Positions 52,674-60,917 of a DNA stretch of 64,000 nucleotides are shown one piece after another. How positions within the stretch are numbered: the first letter of the stretch is position 1; every line of letters begins with the position of its first letter. The notes below the pieces were generated by a model. The model searched no databases. It had not been told where the DNA came from and worked only from the letters and a program-made list of their open reading frames with translations. Source of the stretch: Marivita lacus (GTDB lineage: Bacteria; Pseudomonadota; Alphaproteobacteria; Rhodobacterales; Rhodobacteraceae); contig NZ_BMFC01000011.1 in assembly GCF_014637725.1 (NCBI RefSeq), forward strand, positions 62,001 through 126,000. Reading direction: 5' to 3'. A program made the translations under genes and the position numbers.

Positions 52674-52895
52674 TCAGGTCTCCACGCTGAGCCGCAGCCC
52701 AAGGTCCCGGCACAGGTCGAGGACGATGCCGATCTGCGCAGTGTCCTTGCCGTTCTCGATCGCGCTGATGGTCGCGACCGATACGCCAGTCTGCATCGCA
52801 AGGTCTCCCTGGGTCATCGACAGGGTCTTTCGCCGTTCCCGGATCGCTGCGCCCAGATCGCTGGCAGCGCGGATGGCGCGTGTTATCTCAGACAT
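52674..52895 (-). CDS. hipB: HipB-family XRE antitoxin
   Basis: The 73-residue protein has an XRE helix-turn-helix (LGAAIRERRKTLSMTQGDLAMQTGVSVATISAIENGK, about 14-50) and a short C-terminal strand, like E. coli HipB. It neutralises HipA and represses the operon. The start at 52895 is chosen because the longer frame back to 53138 reads through the operators. Its ribosome site (GGAAC) lies within the first operator, so binding may block both transcription and initiation. Confidence 0.93.
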   Translation of the reverse strand: MSEITRAIRAASDLGAAIRERRKTLSMTQGDLAMQTGVSVATISAIENGKDTAQIGIVLDLCRDLGLRLSVET

Positions 52896-52903
52896 GTCGA
52901 GTT

Positions 52904-53013
52904 CCACGATCGTTGAAGTTTCGCTGAATGTGGGCTTAGTCGCGCGTTTTGTCAACGATCGTTGAAATTTTCCTTCCAAGGCCCGGAATTCTGCAAAATT
53001 TTGACGATCGTGG
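52904..53013. promoter_or_regulatory. Three ACGATCGT operators of hipBA with 49-bp spacing
   Basis: Dyads with the core ACGATCGT occur at 52904-52915 (CCACGATCGTTG), 52953-52964 (CAACGATCGTTG, a perfect 12-bp palindrome) and 53002-53013 (TGACGATCGTGG). Successive sites are exactly 49 bp apart and share a following GAA. The first overlaps the hipB ribosome site. They are most simply HipB binding sites, by analogy with the multiple operators of E. coli hipBA. Confidence 0.75.
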
Positions 53014-53029
53014 AAATCACCATGTAATC

Positions 53030-53275
53030 GGCTCCCGGATCCGCGAGCGCACCATGGCTGGTCTTCAGGCTGCCAGGGCACATGGGCGAAAAGGGGGTCG
53101 GAAATTTGCGCTATACAAATCCCAGGTGCGGTTGGCACAAGCCGCCATGGCGAACCGCGACACGTCCGTGTCAGACCTCTGCGTGGAACTGGGTGTGAAA
53201 CCCGTCACGCTCTACAGGTATGTCGATCCAAAGGGCAACTTGAGGGACTACGGAAAGCGGGTTCTGGAGCATTGA
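53030..53275 (+). pseudogene. C-terminal remnant of a Tn3-type serine resolvase
   Basis: The frame ending at 53275 encodes RIRERTMAGLQAARAHGRKGGR followed by a helix-turn-helix (TSVSDLCVELGVKPVTLYRYV), which is the end of the catalytic E-helix and the DNA-binding domain of Tn3-family resolvases. The roughly 110-residue catalytic domain with the nucleophile serine is missing. The frame is open back to 52949, but that part carries the third hipBA operator and no homology. The fragment is probably not a functional recombinase, though a small DNA-binding protein could still be made. Confidence 0.75.
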
Positions 53276-53513
53276 AGTGGAACTGCCGGGAACAGTCGAT
53301 TTTTGATGAACCAGCAGAAATCAATGATACATCAATGCTTTTGCCTCCGAACGATGCTTGGCGAAATAGAGGCTGATGAGTCGGTTAATGTCGCTAAACT
53401 CTCATGCGTGCAGCCGATTACATGATCGGCGGGAATATCGATCACAGGGATGGCTATATCGCGTCACTGGAAGAGTGAGCGCGGCGCGTTGATGGCGCCG
53501 CGCCGATGATGGA
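53276..53513. other. Spacer between resolvase remnant and exoprotein gene
   Basis: Nothing convincing is encoded here. A 24-codon frame at 53404-53478 (beginning MRAADYMIGGNID) may be decayed sequence. The right end holds the hairpin at 53479-53503. Confidence 0.4.
53479..53503 (-). terminator. GC-rich hairpin after the exoprotein gene
   Basis: GCGCGGCGC (53479-53487) pairs perfectly with GCGCCGCGC (53495-53503) across a 7-base loop, 11 bases beyond the stop of the gene on the minus strand. There is no strong T-run. Confidence 0.55.
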
Positions 53514-55625
53514 TCAGGCGATCGCCGGCGGGTCCAGAACGCCAATCACCTGCACGAGGAATTCACCCAATTCGGGATCAAGTGCCGCTTGATACTGCGT
53601 ATCAATCGCCGCGAAGGCCTGATTGATGCCGTCCTGAGTTCCGTCGAACAAGGCCATCGCTGACGTTGCATTCTCCACGTTGGACATGCCGCGATGCACC
53701 GCAAAATATGCACCGATATCGACCTTGTTCTCGAGATACGCACGATCCAGCAATTGCTGATCGACGAAGGCCTGCCCCTCTTCCGGTTTCAATTCGGACT
53801 TGGCGCCGCGCAGAACCTCGAGAATGAACTGGTCGCGCGACACACCACCGCCGTCGAGGACGCCAACCCAGAAATCAATCCCGGACTGGTCCGGTGTGCG
53901 GCCCAGCACATTGGTGTAGACCGAGGTCGCAAATTCGGTATTCGACGTGCCCTCGGGATAGGTTGCACGCGTTTCGGTTTGATCGATGAAGAGCGAGGCC
54001 ATCGTTTCCAACGTGGTGCCATTGGCAAAGGCTGTGCCCCAGAAGTTCAGCCCAATCGCATCCGGTGCGCGGTTGAAGTACGCGATGTAAAGCTCGATGA
54101 AGCTTTCGAAATCCTGCGCCGACAGATTGGCCACGCCCCCGAATTGCATCAGGTTGAACGGGCCGTCCTGTTCATCCACCGTGAAATCCAGAAACTCGAT
54201 ATCGATCAGCGTATCTGTCCCGTTCAAATCCGGCCTGCGATCGGCCAGCTGCGTTTCACCCGGCGCAAGAATGAGCGTGTAGGCGAATTGCGGACCCGAG
54301 AAGATAGCAGTGTCCACGCCCGGACCACCGTTCAGCACATCGTCGCCACCAAGTCCGGACAATGTGTCGTTTCCGTCCAAGGCATTCAGGGTTTCGCCAC
54401 CTGCTCCACCGGTCAGGAAATCCCGACCGTCTGTTGGCGACGTGCTGTCAAGGATCAGGTCAAGCGCTGCAATCGTGCTTCCGGTGAGCCCCTCGTCGAA
54501 GCCTTCAACGGTTCGAGGTATCACTCCGTTTTCCGCCAGCGTCACGTTGCTGATCGGAAGGAGCGTGACCCCCGCAGAGGGATCCTCGAAGGTTATGACC
54601 ATATCCGTGCTCAATGCCGGGATGGCTGTCGCCACAAGCTGGGAATAGCTGGGTGGCAAATATGTGGTGTTGAAGAAGTCTGCGACACGGCTGCCTTGCG
54701 CGTTCAGATCCGCGATCACCTGATTGGCCAGATTGATGAATTCTGCAGCAACTTTCGGCGTCGCAAAAGATGTTCCGAATTCGGTGCCCCAATCCGCACG
54801 GGACACCACGCCGTCCCCTGCCATGTCGACATTCGGCAGGCTTTCGAAGGAGGACAACAGTAATTCCCCGTTTCCGGCAACGTTCCATGCGCCAACATTT
54901 ATGACGTTCTGATAGACGCTGCCCCAGTCGACCCCCTCCTGGCCCTGATTGGCCGAGGCCTGGAAGATCGGCACCTCGAGCAGTTCGAAATAGTCGAGCG
55001 TGTTGAGTTCCGATTCCTCGACCGTATTGCCCCCCAGTGACACGGTCAGCGCCGCAGGCAGGTACGTTACGTCGGACGAAAGGTTGTACGCCGCGTCAAA
55101 AGTCTGAAGAAAATCAAAGACCACAGCGATCATGGCCGGTTCGATATATTCGACTCCGTCAAAAGTCGTCGTCACATCGAGGAACGGCAACAGGAACTGG
55201 TTGGCGGTAAGGTTGACGTCGATGGCGATGATCTCGGTCCTAGAGGGATCCGCCAGGCGCTGCGTGATCGCTTCGATCACCCAATCACCATGCGCCGGAA
55301 CATCTTGCGCCGTCGGGTCGGTTCGCACAAAATCGAAATAGGTCGTTGCGACGGCGTCCTGGCCGTTGAACTGGACGTTCGCTTCTTCATTGAAGTCCAG
55401 ATCGCGCTCGAAGCTGTATTCGAAATCGTCTGGTGTGACCCGGTAAAACCCGCCCGTCTGAGCGGTCAGCGTGGTCTGCGTTTCATCCACCGTGCCCAAG
55501 CCGTTGGAAACGTAATCGTAGAAAGTGATTTCGTCCAGAAAACCATAATCGAACAAGGTCACGTTCGAATACTCGAAAACACGCTCGGTAAACTCGTCGA
55601 GCACAATAATCAGCGTTTTATCCAT
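53514..55625 (-). CDS. Divergent subtilisin-like protein with RTX repeats and DUF4214 domain
   Basis: The 703-residue protein lacks an N-terminal signal peptide. Residues 1-300 contain the elements of an S8 serine peptidase in order: D10 in VLDEF, H112 in AHGD, N226 in SANQG and S286 in GTSFATP, although the spacing and flanks differ from classical subtilisins. Residues about 405-440 carry glycine/aspartate RTX nonapeptides (GGAGGETLN, GNDTLSG, GGDDVLNGG), a type I secretion and calcium-binding mark. Residues about 515-620 hold DUF4214 repeats (YIAYFNRAPD and YTNVLGRTPD). A secreted protease or surface protein is likely. No type I exporter gene is nearby. Confidence 0.8.
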   Translation of the reverse strand: MDKTLIIVLDEFTERVFEYSNVTLFDYGFLDEITFYDYVSNGLGTVDETQTTLTAQTGGFYRVTPDDFEYSFERDLDFNEEANVQFNGQDAVATTYFDFVRTDPTAQDVPAHGDWVIEAITQRLADPSRTEIIAIDVNLTANQFLLPFLDVTTTFDGVEYIEPAMIAVVFDFLQTFDAAYNLSSDVTYLPAALTVSLGGNTVEESELNTLDYFELLEVPIFQASANQGQEGVDWGSVYQNVINVGAWNVAGNGELLLSSFESLPNVDMAGDGVVSRADWGTEFGTSFATPKVAAEFINLANQVIADLNAQGSRVADFFNTTYLPPSYSQLVATAIPALSTDMVITFEDPSAGVTLLPISNVTLAENGVIPRTVEGFDEGLTGSTIAALDLILDSTSPTDGRDFLTGGAGGETLNALDGNDTLSGLGGDDVLNGGPGVDTAIFSGPQFAYTLILAPGETQLADRRPDLNGTDTLIDIEFLDFTVDEQDGPFNLMQFGGVANLSAQDFESFIELYIAYFNRAPDAIGLNFWGTAFANGTTLETMASLFIDQTETRATYPEGTSNTEFATSVYTNVLGRTPDQSGIDFWVGVLDGGGVSRDQFILEVLRGAKSELKPEEGQAFVDQQLLDRAYLENKVDIGAYFAVHRGMSNVENATSAMALFDGTQDGINQAFAAIDTQYQAALDPELGEFLVQVIGVLDPPAIA

Positions 55626-55845
55626 GGATCAAACCTTCCCCCCAAACCGACATTCCCCAAATGGACTGCGGTTGGGTTCAAATTCGCCTGAAGGTTTTTT
55701 AAAAAACAAGCGCTTTTCGCTCCGGATGGCGCTTGGCCTCGTGCAGTTGCGCGATTTCGGGCGGCGGAGGTCAGACGGCGGGGTCGTCCTTGACCCATGT
55801 GGCGTTCTTCAGCCCACTGGACGGACCCGTCGAGCCGGAGGTGCC
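55626..55845. other. Junction region between exoprotein gene and truncated dehydrogenase
   Basis: The part next to 55625 holds the start signals of the exoprotein gene (GGAAGG on the minus strand). Between about 55,690 and 55,850 neither strand has a gene I can support; the sequence looks like a scar where a formerly longer dehydrogenase gene was cut. Confidence 0.4.
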
Positions 55846-55983
55846 TCAAACGATAAGCTTGAACTGAAGGTCAATGATGGCAACACACGCGCCCTCCTTG
55901 GCGAACAGAAGAGATGTAACGCGCCCCAAGCCCGCGGCTCGGCCCGAGATCACTGCCGGCTTTCCAACCAGTCTTCCGGTCAT
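55846..55983 (-). pseudogene. Truncated SDR-family dehydrogenase (N-terminal fragment)
   Basis: Starting at 55983 the frame encodes MTGRLVGKPAVISGRAAGLGR, the first strand and cofactor loop of a short-chain dehydrogenase, then VTSLLFAKEGACVAIIDLQ, the second strand. Homology stops after about 40 residues and the frame ends at 45 codons, so the catalytic Tyr-Lys part is gone. It sits 22 bp after the intact SDR gene and was probably the last gene of the polyamine operon before a deletion or insertion. Confidence 0.75.
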
Positions 55984-56005
55984 GCTCGTCTTCCTTGCTG
56001 CGCGC

Positions 56006-56764
56006 TCAGATGCATTCGCCGCCATCGACCACAAAGGCGTGACCAGTCATGAATGACGATCTGTCCGATGCCAGGAATACGATGGCATCCGCGATTTCGT
56101 CGACGGTACCGAAGCGTCCCATCGGGATAGCATCTCGGATATAGTCTTCCAGCTTGTCGCGCCCGCCCATCTGAACTTCGAAACCCAGGTTGAAGGGCGT
56201 GTCAATAAACCCGGGACAGAGCGCATTGAACCGGATGTTTTCCTTTGCGTAATCCGCGGCCATCTGGCGCGTCATTGCTAGGACAGCGTGCTTTGTCGTG
56301 GCATAGGCAATCATCTCGCGGTCGTACTGAATGGCCGAGTTCGACGATGTGATGATGATGCTTCCCCTGCCTTGACGACGCATCGGAGCAAGCGCCGCCT
56401 GCGCGGCAACAAAATGGGACCGCACGTTGAGCCTCCACGACAGGTCCATGTCCGCGACCGTGACCTGTTCCAGCTTGCCTTCGATCTGCACGCCTGCGTG
56501 GGAATGAAGGATATCCAGCCGACCCTCGTACCGCGCCACGTCACCAATCGCCGCGACCAGTTCGGCATCATTGGTGACGTCGACCTCAAGCGCCCTAGCC
56601 TTGTGTCCCTCGTTCGTGATGCCTTTAGCAACCGCTGCGGCTGCTGCGCCGTCCTTGTCCGTGAGCACAACCATTGCACCTTCGCGTGCAAGGGCCTCGG
56701 CACCGGCAGCGCCGATCCCCGAGCCAGCAGCCGTCACGAAAGCAACGCGATTTTCCAGCAGCAT
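56006..56764 (-). CDS. SDR-family oxidoreductase
   Basis: The 252-residue classical short-chain dehydrogenase has the cofactor motif TAAGSGIG (11-18), the catalytic serine near residue 140-141 (TSSNSA), and YATTK (Y154, K158). The acidic residue after the second strand (LTDKDG) suggests NAD rather than NADP. It oxidises or reduces a small alcohol or ketone and may process the substrate of the linked ABC transporter, with which it is transcribed. The permease gene begins 23 bp upstream. Confidence 0.92.
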   Translation of the reverse strand: MLLENRVAFVTAAGSGIGAAGAEALAREGAMVVLTDKDGAAAAAVAKGITNEGHKARALEVDVTNDAELVAAIGDVARYEGRLDILHSHAGVQIEGKLEQVTVADMDLSWRLNVRSHFVAAQAALAPMRRQGRGSIIITSSNSAIQYDREMIAYATTKHAVLAMTRQMAADYAKENIRFNALCPGFIDTPFNLGFEVQMGGRDKLEDYIRDAIPMGRFGTVDEIADAIVFLASDRSSFMTGHAFVVDGGECI

Positions 56765-56787
56765 TGAAACCTCCCATGTTTGTGCTC

Positions 56788-57600
56788 TCAGCGCTTGTTG
56801 CTGCGCCGTAGAATGAGTTGTGCGATCACCAGAAGAACGAGGGATGCAAGCATCACCATCGTACCGATGGCGTTGATCTCGGGTGTCACCCCCCGCCGGA
56901 TCGACGAGAAAATGTAGATGGGCAGTGTCGTCTCGGAACCGGCAACGAAAAAGGCGATGATGAAGTCGTCGAAGCTGAAGGTGAAGCTTAGCAGAAACCC
57001 GGCCAGGATCGCCGGTGCGATCAGCGGAAGCGTGATTAGCCTGAACGTCCGCATAGGCGGTGCATAGAGGTCAGCAGAGGCTTCGGACAAGGCGCTCTCA
57101 AGTCCCTGTAGCCGGGCACGTACAATCAAGACGACGAGCGCGAGAGTGAACATCGTATGGGCGGCAATGAGGGACGGCCTGCCCATCGTCAGGGCTGGCG
57201 GCTCGCGGCCTTCGGGCCATATGTTGGCCAGCCACGGGTTGACCACATCGAAAACGGTCACCAGCGCGATGAGTGTAGCTATGCCGATCACGATGCCAGG
57301 GATCATCACGGCGATGTAAATGATCGCATCGAAGAATGCGCGCGCCGGTCCTCTCATCCCTTGCAGGCCAACCGCCGCCAGAGTGCCCAGAATGCTGGCC
57401 AGTGTCGCCGAAACGAAGGCCACGAAGAGGCTGTTAGCCAGCGCATCCATAACAAAGGGGTTGTCGAGGGCCCGCCCGTACCACTTGAGGGAAAACCCTT
57501 CGAACTGACTGGCACTGCGGCCCGCGCTGAAACTGAAGAGCGCAATGATGGCGATCGGTGTGTAGAGGAACACGTACACGAAAAGAGAGTAGATGCGCAT
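56788..57600 (-). CDS. Polyamine-type ABC transporter permease (PotC-like)
   Basis: The 270-residue permease has six membrane helices and the cytoplasmic EAA loop EASADLYAPPMRTFRLITLPLIAPA (about 173-197). The ending VAGSETTLPIYIFSSIRRGVTPEINAIGT is highly characteristic of the PotC group. It would form the pore with the next permease and import a polyamine or similar cation. It is followed by the SDR gene on the same strand. Confidence 0.92.
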   Translation of the reverse strand: MRIYSLFVYVFLYTPIAIIALFSFSAGRSASQFEGFSLKWYGRALDNPFVMDALANSLFVAFVSATLASILGTLAAVGLQGMRGPARAFFDAIIYIAVMIPGIVIGIATLIALVTVFDVVNPWLANIWPEGREPPALTMGRPSLIAAHTMFTLALVVLIVRARLQGLESALSEASADLYAPPMRTFRLITLPLIAPAILAGFLLSFTFSFDDFIIAFFVAGSETTLPIYIFSSIRRGVTPEINAIGTMVMLASLVLLVIAQLILRRSNKR

Positions 57601-57611
57601 CGATCAGGGCC

Positions 57612-58469
57612 TCACATGATCGACACATCTTCACGCGTCGCGCTCAGGCGCGCGATCAGACGCATGTAGATCGTGACCGTCACGAGCATGACGAGAATGA
57701 GCATGACCGCCACTGCCGAGCCAAAAGCCCAGTTCCTGGATTGCAGGAAGAGATCGACCAGCGCGTTGCCGACGAAGAAGACCTTGCCGCCGCCAAGAAG
57801 TGCGGGGATCAGGAACTCGCCCATCAGCAGAATGAAAACCAACATACACCCGGTTGCGATGCCCGAAATGGACATTGGCAGCGTGACCCTGAGAAAAGTC
57901 GTGAGAGGCCACGCCCCGAGGTCCGACGAAGCTTCCAAAAGCCTTTTGTCGAGACGGTCCAGCGCCACATAGATCGGGAAGACCATCAGCGGCAAGTAGC
58001 CGTAGACGATGCCGACAGTGACAGCGAAGGGCGTGTAGATCAGCCGTACCCCCTCGATGCCGAAGATTTCGAGGAGCGCAGGCAATCCCTGTCCGCCCAG
58101 AATATAAATCCACGCATAGCTGCGGATCAGGATCGAGGTCCAGAACGGCACGATCACCAGAACGAGCAGGATCGTCTTCCACCTGGGATCCGTTCGTACG
58201 GCAAGCTGATATGCCAGTGGATAAGCGATAATTAGAGCGGCGAGAGTTCCCAATGGAGCGAGTGTGAGCGTGTTCTGAAATGCCGTCAGGCGCGCGGGCA
58301 GGTTCGCATATTGCTCAAACGTGAAAGCGGGCACCCAGCCACCGGCAGGCGCCCGCTCTCCAAAGCTGAAAATCAGCACAACAGAGAGCGGCAGCACGAG
58401 CATCACCAGCAGCCAGACGCCCGCAGGTGCGACCATAAGCCAGTTTCTCTCGCGCTCCGTCATCCCCAT
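57612..58469 (-). CDS. Polyamine-type ABC transporter permease (PotB-like)
   Basis: The 285-residue membrane protein is PotB-like, with the EAA loop EASSDLGAWPLTTFLRVTLPMSISG (about 193-217) and the C-terminal segment GEFLIPALLGGGKVFFVGNALVDLFLQSRNWAFGSAVAVML. Six helices are seen. It lies between the binding-protein gene and the second permease with gaps of 7 and 11 bases, showing tight operon structure. Confidence 0.92.
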   Translation of the reverse strand: MGMTERERNWLMVAPAGVWLLVMLVLPLSVVLIFSFGERAPAGGWVPAFTFEQYANLPARLTAFQNTLTLAPLGTLAALIIAYPLAYQLAVRTDPRWKTILLVLVIVPFWTSILIRSYAWIYILGGQGLPALLEIFGIEGVRLIYTPFAVTVGIVYGYLPLMVFPIYVALDRLDKRLLEASSDLGAWPLTTFLRVTLPMSISGIATGCMLVFILLMGEFLIPALLGGGKVFFVGNALVDLFLQSRNWAFGSAVAVMLILVMLVTVTIYMRLIARLSATREDVSIM

Positions 58470-58476
58470 CGTCCGA

Positions 58477-59634
58477 TCAGGCCGACTTGAAGCGAGCGAG
58501 CAACTCGGCGCGGTTCGGGTCGGTCAGGGTTGCCGCCGCCCCGAATTCGAGCGCATCGAGGCGCTCGGCCGCCGGGTAAAGGATCGGATCGTTCAGGATC
58601 TCTTCCGGCAACAACGCGTTGGTGCGGCTGTCCGCGACCGGATAGCCGTGGGCCATGACTTCACGGGCATTCACCTCGGGATCGAGCATGAAGTTGATCA
58701 GCGCATACGCCGCTTCCATGTGCGGCGCGCCTTTCGGGATGGCGTAATAGTCGCTCCACAATTCACCACCCTCTTTGCCCAACGCAAAGGCGATCTCGGG
58801 GATGTCGGTGTTCAATTGCTTACCATCGCCCGTCCAGCAAATAGTGAGCCAGGCGTCACCCGACCGCATTGCGGGCTGGTAATCGGACGTAATGGCGAAG
58901 AGGTGCGGCTTGACGTCGATCAGCAGTTTCTCGGCATCTGCCAGTTCCGCTTCATCGACCGAGTTGAACGAGTATCCATGATAATTCAACGCGGCTCCGA
59001 TCGTGGTCAATTGGTAGTCATGCACCATTGTCCGGCCGGAGAAGTCATCCATTGTGCGATCGAAGAACACTTTCCAGCTGTCGATTGCTGCACCACCACT
59101 ATGTGATGTGTTGCTGGCGATGCCCGTGGTACCCCAGTTCTTTGGCACGGCATAGACAACACCGTCGACGATCCCGGCATCGGCAAAGCGCGCATCAAAT
59201 GCCTCGGGGTCGTAATTCGGAAGTTTCGACATATCGAGGGGCTCAATCAGGTCTTCGTCGACATATGTCGTGATCGTGTAGTTCGTTGGAACGTAGACGT
59301 CCCAACCGCTGCCGCCAGCCTGAAGCTTGGCCAGCATTTCCTCGTTTGACCCAAACACGTTCACCTGTGTAAAAGCGCCAGTCTGCTCGGTGAAAGTCTC
59401 AAAGTTTTCAGGGTCATGGTAGTTCGGCCAGGTCGCCAGAACGACACGATCGCCGATATGGCTGCCAGCCAGCGCGCGTGACGGACGAAGTCCGGGAAGT
59501 GCGCCAGCCATGACCGCAGTCGCGGCGCCAAGCCCCGTGACGCCAAGGAAATGCCGCCGTGTTACCGAACCTTTCTCGTAACGACGCAACTCTTCCATGA
59601 ATTTCTGCTTTGAGATGTATGATTTGTCTTTCAT
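58477..59634 (-). CDS. Polyamine-type ABC transporter substrate-binding protein (PotD-like)
   Basis: The 385-residue periplasmic protein has a twin-arginine-like signal (TRRHFLGVTGLGAATAVMAGA, residues 25-45 approx) after an extended N-terminus. The mature part is PotD/PotF-like, with WPNYHDPENFETF, GWDVYVPTNY and YAVPKNWGTTGIA regions. It likely binds a polyamine, opine or other amino-containing compound. No acidic ligand residues can be fixed without alignment. It begins 39 bp after the ATPase gene. Confidence 0.92.
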   Translation of the reverse strand: MKDKSYISKQKFMEELRRYEKGSVTRRHFLGVTGLGAATAVMAGALPGLRPSRALAGSHIGDRVVLATWPNYHDPENFETFTEQTGAFTQVNVFGSNEEMLAKLQAGGSGWDVYVPTNYTITTYVDEDLIEPLDMSKLPNYDPEAFDARFADAGIVDGVVYAVPKNWGTTGIASNTSHSGGAAIDSWKVFFDRTMDDFSGRTMVHDYQLTTIGAALNYHGYSFNSVDEAELADAEKLLIDVKPHLFAITSDYQPAMRSGDAWLTICWTGDGKQLNTDIPEIAFALGKEGGELWSDYYAIPKGAPHMEAAYALINFMLDPEVNAREVMAHGYPVADSRTNALLPEEILNDPILYPAAERLDALEFGAAATLTDPNRAELLARFKSA

Positions 59635-59673
59635 GTCGTGTCTCCCAGTTGGATTGTTGCTGCTCTTTGACCT

Positions 59674-60792
59674 TCAGTCCGGCCTCAGGATTAGGGCGGC
59701 ATCCGGGGTCCAATGGACCCAGATGGAGTCGCCTTTCCCGAGTGTCGATAGACCTGCGTCCGCCTGACGGGGCACAAGTGCGGTAATGCTTCCAAGGTGT
59801 TCATGGCGTACAACATACTCGGTGTGCTCGCCCAAGAAGATGCGGTTTTGAACCGTCGCCGAGAGACCGCCCGGCACATCGGTCCGGCTCAGCCTGATCT
59901 GCTCGGGACGCACGCTGAGGCATCCGTTCTGGCCAGTGGCAATGTCGCTGCCAAGAGCACTGGAATAGGTCTGCCCGTTGCCTAGCGTGATTGCGCTTTC
60001 GCCGCTGGCAGCGATCTCGACCTTCCCATCGAAGAAATTCGAAGTTCCGACAAAGTCGGCGACATAGCGCGTCGTCGGGCGATCGTAGAGGTCCTGCGGG
60101 CTGCCGGCCTGAACGATTGCACCTGCGCGCATCACGCAAATCCGGTCAGAAAGTGACAGCGCCTCTTCCTGATCATGCGTGACCAGGATGAAGGTGATCC
60201 CCAACTGACGCTGTATATCCTGCAATTCGATTTGCATTTCCTTGCGCAGCTTGCGGTCGAGCGCCGCCAGAGGTTCGTCCAGCAAAAGAAGCTTGGGTTC
60301 GTTTACGATGGCGCGTGCAAGAGCGACGCGCTGCTGTTGACCGCCTGACATCTCCCAAATGCGCCGCGCGCCGAACTCGCCCAGCCGGACGGTGTCGAGC
60401 ACGCGTTGGACACGGTCGGAGATTTCGGACTTTGGCAATCTGGGCCGCCTCTGATCCAACCCATAGGCTATGTTCTGAGCGACAGTCATATGCGGAAAAA
60501 GTGCATAGCTCTGAAAGACCATGTTCACGGGTCGCCGGTACGGCTCGAGGTCCGAAACATCCTCGTTTCCGATCAAAACCTGCCCTTCGCTCGGGGTTTC
60601 AAAGCCCGCGAGCATTCGGAGCGCAGTTGTCTTGCCACAGCCTGAAGGACCAAGGAAAGACAGGAATTCGCCCGACCCTATGCTGAGGTCGATGTTATCC
60701 ACCGCAACAAGTGACCCAAACCTCTTGGTGACGCCTCGCAACTCTGCGATGGGCGTATCAATTCGTTCAGCGGGCTGTTCGTGATGCAGCAA
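59674..60792 (-). CDS. Polyamine-type ABC transporter ATP-binding protein (PotA-like)
   Basis: The 372-residue ATPase has Walker A GPSGCGKTT (about 50-58), signature MSGGQQQR (about 149-156), Walker B LLLDEPLAALDRK (about 168-180) and a switch histidine in THDQEEA. The C-terminal TOBE domain extends from about residue 285. It is the first gene of the operon and is divergent from the LuxR-type regulator, with a dyad between them suited to common control. Confidence 0.94.
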   Translation of the reverse strand: MLHHEQPAERIDTPIAELRGVTKRFGSLVAVDNIDLSIGSGEFLSFLGPSGCGKTTALRMLAGFETPSEGQVLIGNEDVSDLEPYRRPVNMVFQSYALFPHMTVAQNIAYGLDQRRPRLPKSEISDRVQRVLDTVRLGEFGARRIWEMSGGQQQRVALARAIVNEPKLLLLDEPLAALDRKLRKEMQIELQDIQRQLGITFILVTHDQEEALSLSDRICVMRAGAIVQAGSPQDLYDRPTTRYVADFVGTSNFFDGKVEIAASGESAITLGNGQTYSSALGSDIATGQNGCLSVRPEQIRLSRTDVPGGLSATVQNRIFLGEHTEYVVRHEHLGSITALVPRQADAGLSTLGKGDSIWVHWTPDAALILRPD

Positions 60793-60838
60793 TGGCTTGC
60801 CTCAGCAAAAAAACGAGGTGACGCGCGTATAACGCGTA

Positions 60839-60873
60839 TTACACAATTAGTCGCAAAATAAGCGTTTGTGTAA
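60839..60873. promoter_or_regulatory. Inverted repeat TTACACAA-N19-TTGTGTAA in the divergent spacer
   Basis: The 8-bp arms at 60839-60846 and 60866-60873 match perfectly. The spacer lies between the potA-like gene and the LuxR-type regulator, and is notably AT-rich. Two direct copies of CGCGTAT occur just to the left (60824 and 60833). The dyad is a likely target of the adjacent regulator, controlling both directions. Confidence 0.6.
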
Positions 60874-60917
60874 ATATGCAATTTGTTATATGCTTTTTGT
60901 GATATTTGAGGGTCAAA

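Noticed and set aside
53353-53478. Very short frames between the resolvase remnant and the exoprotein gene
   Set aside because: They are under 25 codons, lack ribosome sites and resemble no family, so they are treated as decayed or non-coding sequence.
57558-59106. Plus-strand frames across the polyamine transporter genes
   Set aside because: They are antisense to permease and binding-protein genes with clear motifs and are rich in Arg, His and Asp as expected for shadow frames.
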